Below, piece after piece: positions 22,785-26,454 of a stretch of DNA of 26,454 nt (position 1 is the stretch's first letter; each line of letters opens with the position of its first letter). Made by a program: the position numbers and the translations under genes. Origin of the DNA: DASSBG01 sp965651365 (GTDB lineage: Bacteria; Pseudomonadota; Gammaproteobacteria; Xanthomonadales; Rhodanobacteraceae); NCBI GenBank assembly GCA_965651365.1, contig CBFGSA010000026.1, positions 1 to 26,454 on the forward strand. The letters are read 5' to 3'. The notes below the pieces were generated by a model, which made no database searches, had not been told where the DNA came from, and saw only the letters and a list, made by a program, of their open reading frames with translations.

Positions 22785-22806
22785 CCGCTTACTGCTCTCC
22801 GTTTTC
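22785..22806 (-). repeat. Heptamer-like tract at the mlaA stop
   Basis: On the minus strand the end of mlaA reads in heptads GGAGAGC, AGTAAGC, GGAAACA, with the TAA stop inside the second. GAGCAGTAAGC is shared with the mlaB tract on the opposite strand. It is shorter and more degenerate than the others. Confidence 0.5.
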
Positions 22807-23646
22807 CGCTGACTTTTTGCTTTTGTCGCCGTTCTTCTCTTCCCAGTTCTGCTGCTCTTCCAGCAATTGTTCCGGGTCGAAGTCCTTGTCGTCCAGCCCC
22901 TGCATGCGTTCGATGACCTCGGCGGGCGGGTCACCGTAGTAGATCTTGTACAGCCGCCGCTGGCGATAGGCGTCACGCACGAACACGTAGGGGTCATAGG
23001 CCGACTGCAGGAAGCTTTCGGCATCGATGCCGCGCGAGCGCAGGTTCACCAGAAACAGGAACTGCGGCGCCAGTTGCGCGTGATAGCGCAGGTCGTGCTT
23101 GCGGGCATAGATCGAAATCGGATCCAGGAAATAGCCGTCGACGGGCGTCTGCCAGAAATCGCGGGTGGTGGTGGGGCCGAACAGCGGCAACACCAGATAC
23201 GGCCCGTCGGGGACGCCCCAGCGGGCCAGGGTGACACCAAAATCGGTCTGCTCCAGCGGCAGACCGATGCCGCTGGCCGGATCGAAGAATCCGCCCAGGC
23301 CGATGGTCAGATTGATCAGAAAGCGCCCCCCGGCCTGCAGTGCCCGTTTGGGCTGACCCTGCAACAGGTCGTTGCCGACCGTGATCGGCAAGCGCAGGTT
23401 GGTGAAGAAGTCGTTGATCGCGCGGCGGACCGCCTCGTTGGTGATCTTGCGGTAGCCTACCGCGAGGGGCCGGATCACGGCCTTGTCCATGGCGTCGTTG
23501 AAGGCGTAGGTCTTGCGGTTGAACTTCTGCCACGGATCGTCGGTGCGCGGTTGCGCAATGGCGCAGCCGGTGATCAGTACCACCAGCGTCAGCAGGCTGA
23601 TGCGGCGGAGCAGGGCAGGCGCAGTCTTCGGTGTGGAAAGCAGCAT
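22789..23646 (-). CDS. mlaA: Outer-membrane lipoprotein of the Mla system (VacJ)
   Basis: MlaA removes mislocalised phospholipids from the outer leaflet of the outer membrane and hands them to MlaC. The lipobox LITGC fixes the lipidated cysteine. The body has DPWQKFNRKTYAFNDAMDK, NFFTNLRLP-like and VGNDLLQG segments, GRFLINLTIGLGGFFDPA and GVPDGPYLVLPLFGPTTTRD, all typical. A charged, low-complexity tail (EEQQNWEEKNGDKSKKSAE) follows. Two starts are possible: 23673 gives a 37-residue leader up to the cysteine; 23646, used here, gives a standard 28-residue leader. A -10-like TACAGT (23693-23688, minus) would leave a very short leader for the first, favouring the second. It is convergent with mlaB rather than part of the same operon. 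Confidence 0.94.
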   Translation of the reverse strand: MLLSTPKTAPALLRRISLLTLVVLITGCAIAQPRTDDPWQKFNRKTYAFNDAMDKAVIRPLAVGYRKITNEAVRRAINDFFTNLRLPITVGNDLLQGQPKRALQAGGRFLINLTIGLGGFFDPASGIGLPLEQTDFGVTLARWGVPDGPYLVLPLFGPTTTRDFWQTPVDGYFLDPISIYARKHDLRYHAQLAPQFLFLVNLRSRGIDAESFLQSAYDPYVFVRDAYRQRRLYKIYYGDPPAEVIERMQGLDDKDFDPEQLLEEQQNWEEKNGDKSKKSAENGEQ

Positions 23647-23729
23647 CGATTCAGGTCCAGGGGTTTGCCGCATCGCGCAAAGGGTTTACTGTACCATGCA
23701 GTTTGAGAAACGGCACGTATCCCCCAGCG

Positions 23730-23751
23730 GGCCATTTGCAGTAAAATGGCC
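23730..23751. promoter_or_regulatory. Perfect palindrome in the mlaA/rpoZ divergent region
   Basis: GGCCATTT (23730-23737), six bases, AAATGGCC (23744-23751). The perfect 8-bp inverted repeat lies about 85 bases upstream of the mlaA start and about 50 bases upstream of the rpoZ -35 box. It could bind a dimeric regulator or be chance. No regulator is suggested by the sequence. Confidence 0.3.
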
Positions 23752-23798
23752 GGTCGCCGATGATACGCGACCATGGCCCGGATGAGTATGCCGGACAA

Positions 23799-23828
23799 TT
23801 GCCAGCTTGCGTGCAGCGCGGATACACT
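23799..23828 (+). promoter_or_regulatory. Predicted sigma-70 promoter of rpoZ-spoT
   Basis: A -35 box TTGCCA (23799-23804), an 18-base spacer and a -10 box TACACT (23823-23828) give a predicted start near 23835, 43 bases before rpoZ. This would be needed because rpoZ is no longer adjacent to gmk. Confidence 0.5.
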
Positions 23829-23877
23829 GGCTCCATGCTCCATGGGGCCGACGCATTGATTACAAGGTTCTGATGAA

Positions 23878-24171
23878 ATGGCTCGAATTACTGTAGAAGA
23901 TTGTCTTGAAGTGGTGGACAACCGCTTTGAGCTGGTGATGATGGCGACCCGCCGCGCACGCCAGTTGGCCAACGGTGCTGAACCGGCCGTGGAACCGGAG
24001 GCGGACAAGCCGACCGTGGTGGCTTTGCGCGAGATCGCCGAACGCCGCATCGACATGGCCACGATCGACGAGATTGACCGGGCCGAGCGCGAGCGCAAAG
24101 AGCGCGAAGCTCTGGAATGGGCGGCGGCGGAAGTGGATGAAGACCTGTCCAAAACCGGCGACGATCTTTGA
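23878..24171 (+). CDS. rpoZ: RNA polymerase omega subunit
   Basis: Omega stabilises the beta-prime subunit and, in E. coli, forms part of a ppGpp binding site on RNA polymerase. The 97-residue protein starts MARITVEDCLEVVDNRFELV and contains ATRRARQL, KPTVVALREIA, the standard omega pattern, followed by an acidic tail. ATG 23878 has AAGG nine bases upstream. spoT follows after 63 bases, so the genes for making ppGpp and for part of its target are probably co-transcribed, as in E. coli. Confidence 0.96.
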   Translation: MARITVEDCLEVVDNRFELVMMATRRARQLANGAEPAVEPEADKPTVVALREIAERRIDMATIDEIDRAERERKEREALEWAAAEVDEDLSKTGDDL

Positions 24172-24234
24172 CGCGGGAGCACAGTCCCACCTGTTTGCCG
24201 GCCTGACCGGCCGCTTGCCGTCACGGATTGAAGC

Positions 24235-26385
24235 ATGACCGGCCCGGTGGTCTCCGCCGCGGCCCTGCCCGACGATGTGCGGGCCCTGGAGCAATGCCTG
24301 GCAGGCTTTGCGCCCGAGCAGCTTGAGGCCGTCCGCCGCGCCTACCGCGTCGGGGCCCAGGCGCACGCGGGCCAGCAGCGCCATTCCGGCGAAGACTACA
24401 TCACCCATCCCGTTGCCGTGGCCACGATACTGGCCGGCTTGGGCATGGATGCCGAGACCATCATCGCCGCCATCCTGCATGACACGCTGGAAGACACCGG
24501 TCTGACCCACGCCGAGTTGTCGGAGCAATTTGGTGCCACCGTCGCGGAGATGGTGGATGGCGTCACCAAGCTCGACAAGGTGCGTTTCCGCAGCCGTCAG
24601 GAGGCCACGGCCGAAAGTTTCCGCAAGATGCTGCTGGCGGTGGCGCGTGACCTGCGCGTGATCCTGATCAAGTTGGCCGACCGTCTGCACAACATGCGCA
24701 CCCTGGGTGCCAAGCAGGGCGACTCGCGGCGCCGCATCGCGCGCGAGACGCTGGAGATCTACGCCCCGATTGCCCAGCGCCTGGGCATGAACCTGATCAA
24801 GGCCGAACTGGAAGATCTCGGCTTCCGCAACCTGTACCCGGATCGCTACCGGATCATCTCCGGACGCATCCAGTCGATGCTGGGCAATCGGCGCCAGGTG
24901 ATCCAGCGCATCGAGGCCGAGCTGGTGATGCGTTTGGCCGACGACGGCATCGAGGCGCGGGTGGTCGGGCGCATCAAGTCGCCCTACAGCATCTACAAGA
25001 AGATGCGTGCCGAGAGCAAGACCTTTGCTGAAGTCACCGATGTCTACGGCTTTCGCGTGGTGACCGCCGATGTGCCGCGCTGCTACCAGGCGCTGGGCAC
25101 CGTGCATGCGTTGTACAAGCCGGTGGACAAGCGCTTCAAGGACTTCATTGCCATCCCCAAGGCGAATGGCTACCAGTCGCTGCACACTGTGCTGATTGGC
25201 CCGTTTGATGCGCCGATCGAGGTACAGATTCGCACCGAGAGCATGGACACCGTGGCCGAACGCGGCGTGGCGGCGCATTGGGCCTACAAGACCGAGGAAA
25301 GCGCGGGCAATGCGGCGCAGGTCCGGGCGCGTGCCTGGGTCGAGGGTCTGGTCGACAGCCAGGCACGCGACAGTGGCTCGCTGGAGTTTCTGGAGAACGT
25401 CAAGATCGACCTGTTCCCGGACGAGGTCTACCTGTTCACGCCCAAGGGCGACATTCTGTCCCTGCCGCGCAATGCCACAGCACTCGACTTCGCCTACGCG
25501 GTGCACACCGATGTCGGCAATCACACCGTCATGGCACGGGTCGACGGGCGTCTGGTGCCGCTGCGCACGCGGCTGGAATCCGGACAGCGGGTGGAAATCA
25601 CCACATCCGAGAAAGCCAGTCCCAAGCCGCAATGGCTCGACTTCGTGGTTACCGGCAAGGCGCGCACGGGCATCCGGCACTACCTCAAGAACCTGCAACA
25701 CGAAGATGCCGTGGAGTTTGGCCACCGCATGCTGGACCGGGCTCTCCATGCGCTGTCGATCAGCCTGGAAAGCGTCGAGCCGCCGCTGTTGCAGCAGTAC
25801 CTGAAGGAGCAGCGGCTGCGCCGACTGGAGGATCTGCTGGCCGATATCGCCTTGGGTACGCGCATGGCCGACCAGGTGGCCGGCCAGTTGTATGACCTCA
25901 GCAGCAATGCCAAGCGCAAGCGTCGGCGCCCGCGCAAGCGCGAGAAGATCCTGATCAACGGCAGCGAGCGCGGCGTCCTCAGTTTCGGCAATTGCTGCCA
26001 CCCCGTACCGGGTGATGCCATTTTCGGCTACATGTCTTCGGGCAAGGGCGTGGTGGTGCATCGAACCGACTGCCCGAATGCTGCGGAACTGGGCAAGCAA
26101 CCGGACCGCTACATCGGCATGGGCTGGGACCGCAAGGTCGAGGGCGCGTACCGGGTCGAGCTGCGTCTGGAAGTGGCCAACGAAACCGGCGTGCTGGCCG
26201 AGGTTGCGGCCGCCATTGCCGAAGTCCAGTCCAATATCGAAAACATCGAATATGTCGGCCGCGAGGTCCTGTCGGCCACCTTGCTGATCACTATCGAGGT
26301 GAGCAACCGCAAGCACCTGGCCGACGTGATGCGCAAGCTGCGGCGCCTGAAGGTGGTGCGCGGGGTGTACCGGTATCCGGTGTAA
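24235..26385 (+). CDS. spoT: Bifunctional (p)ppGpp synthetase/hydrolase SpoT
   Basis: SpoT makes and degrades the stringent-response alarmones. The 716 residues are ordered: HD hydrolase domain with His58, His82-Asp83 (LHDTLEDT) and Asp149 (KLADRLHNMRT); synthetase domain (about 230-350) with RIKSPYSIYKKM, EVTDVYGFRV, NGYQSLHTVL and EVQIRTESMD; TGS domain with EVYLFTPKGDI (about 395-455); a helical region; a basic stretch KRKRRRPRKREK; a zinc-finger-like CCHPVPGD; and a C-terminal ACT domain (about 640-716). Both HD residues and synthetase motifs look intact, so both activities are expected. ATG 24235 begins at the normal distance from the HD domain. The stop lies in a short heptamer tract. 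Confidence 0.97.
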   Translation: MTGPVVSAAALPDDVRALEQCLAGFAPEQLEAVRRAYRVGAQAHAGQQRHSGEDYITHPVAVATILAGLGMDAETIIAAILHDTLEDTGLTHAELSEQFGATVAEMVDGVTKLDKVRFRSRQEATAESFRKMLLAVARDLRVILIKLADRLHNMRTLGAKQGDSRRRIARETLEIYAPIAQRLGMNLIKAELEDLGFRNLYPDRYRIISGRIQSMLGNRRQVIQRIEAELVMRLADDGIEARVVGRIKSPYSIYKKMRAESKTFAEVTDVYGFRVVTADVPRCYQALGTVHALYKPVDKRFKDFIAIPKANGYQSLHTVLIGPFDAPIEVQIRTESMDTVAERGVAAHWAYKTEESAGNAAQVRARAWVEGLVDSQARDSGSLEFLENVKIDLFPDEVYLFTPKGDILSLPRNATALDFAYAVHTDVGNHTVMARVDGRLVPLRTRLESGQRVEITTSEKASPKPQWLDFVVTGKARTGIRHYLKNLQHEDAVEFGHRMLDRALHALSISLESVEPPLLQQYLKEQRLRRLEDLLADIALGTRMADQVAGQLYDLSSNAKRKRRRPRKREKILINGSERGVLSFGNCCHPVPGDAIFGYMSSGKGVVVHRTDCPNAAELGKQPDRYIGMGWDRKVEGAYRVELRLEVANETGVLAEVAAAIAEVQSNIENIEYVGREVLSATLLITIEVSNRKHLADVMRKLRRLKVVRGVYRYPV

Positions 26386-26405
26386 GCAGTCGGGACTCGG
26401 GGTGA
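26383..26405 (+). repeat. Short heptamer tract at the spoT stop
   Basis: The stop begins TAAGCAG (26383-26389), the same unit as after mlaB. It is followed by TCGGGAC and TCGGGGT, that is, one GGGACTC unit (26392-26398) as after rph and a degenerate copy. It combines both unit types seen elsewhere. Confidence 0.5.
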
Positions 26406-26412
26406 GCCGGAC

Positions 26413-26433
26413 CGAACTGCCGGGGGCAGTTCG
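26413..26433. repeat. Perfect hairpin downstream of spoT
   Basis: CGAACTGCC (26413-26421), a GGG loop, GGCAGTTCG (26425-26433) form a nine-pair perfect stem. No T-run follows, so it is not a classical terminator; it could halt exonucleases at the 3' end of the spoT message or be a REP-like element. The window ends 21 bases later. Confidence 0.5.
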
Positions 26434-26454
26434 CAGCCGGCGAACGACCGGCCA

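Noticed and set aside
23860..26316. 818-codon open frame on the minus strand opposite spoT and rpoZ
   Set aside because: It is a complete antisense shadow of spoT and rpoZ with no promoter, ribosome site or domain.

Overview
The window is a high-GC, gene-dense stretch of gammaproteobacterial chromosome. Gene content and order (accB-aroQ, then tlpA-dsbD-cutA, then groES-groEL, and later rph/yicC-gmk and rpoZ-spoT) suggest the Xanthomonadales (Lysobacterales), perhaps near Rhodanobacteraceae or Xanthomonadaceae. This placement is inferred from protein motifs and synteny remembered from that group, not from a database search. No tRNA, rRNA, CRISPR array, insertion sequence or transposase gene was seen.

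Layout. 1-770 (minus): start of accB and complete aroQ. 1024-4432 (minus): cutA, dsbD and a TlpA-like thioredoxin, a periplasmic thiol-reduction cluster. 4569-6819 (plus): groES-groEL with a CIRCE operator upstream and a strong terminator downstream. 6846-8769 (plus): a consensus-like sigma-54 promoter, a doubtful small ORF, then a TPR-sulfotransferase. 8794-12817 (minus): pepQ, a PilZ protein and a DUF1631 protein, the last two overlapping. 13027-15185 (minus): btuB behind a cobalamin riboswitch. 15226-17871 (minus): rph-rdgB-hemW. 17943-19435 (plus): yicC-gmk. 19565-22712 (plus): mlaFEDCB, facing a convergent mlaA (minus) at 22789-23646. 23799-26385 (plus): rpoZ-spoT. The Mla genes, which maintain outer-membrane lipid asymmetry, lie between gmk and rpoZ, two genes that are adjacent in E. 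coli.

The genes are mostly housekeeping; the unusual part is the short repeated DNA around them. Six gene ends carry degenerate tandem 7-bp tracts that begin at or within a few bases of the stop codon, always with the purine-rich form on the sense strand of the upstream gene (tlpA, groES, rph, mlaB, mlaA, spoT). One of these is translated as an N-terminal extension of RdgB. A different palindromic (REP-like) element is read through as the C-terminal tail of DsbD, and other palindromic elements lie at 937-978, 16451-16487 and 19432-19512, the last at the gmk/mla boundary. Other points of interest are the sigma-54 promoter at 6846-6861, a duplicated N-terminal domain in DsbD, and possible ribosome-site sequestration downstream of the B12 riboswitch.
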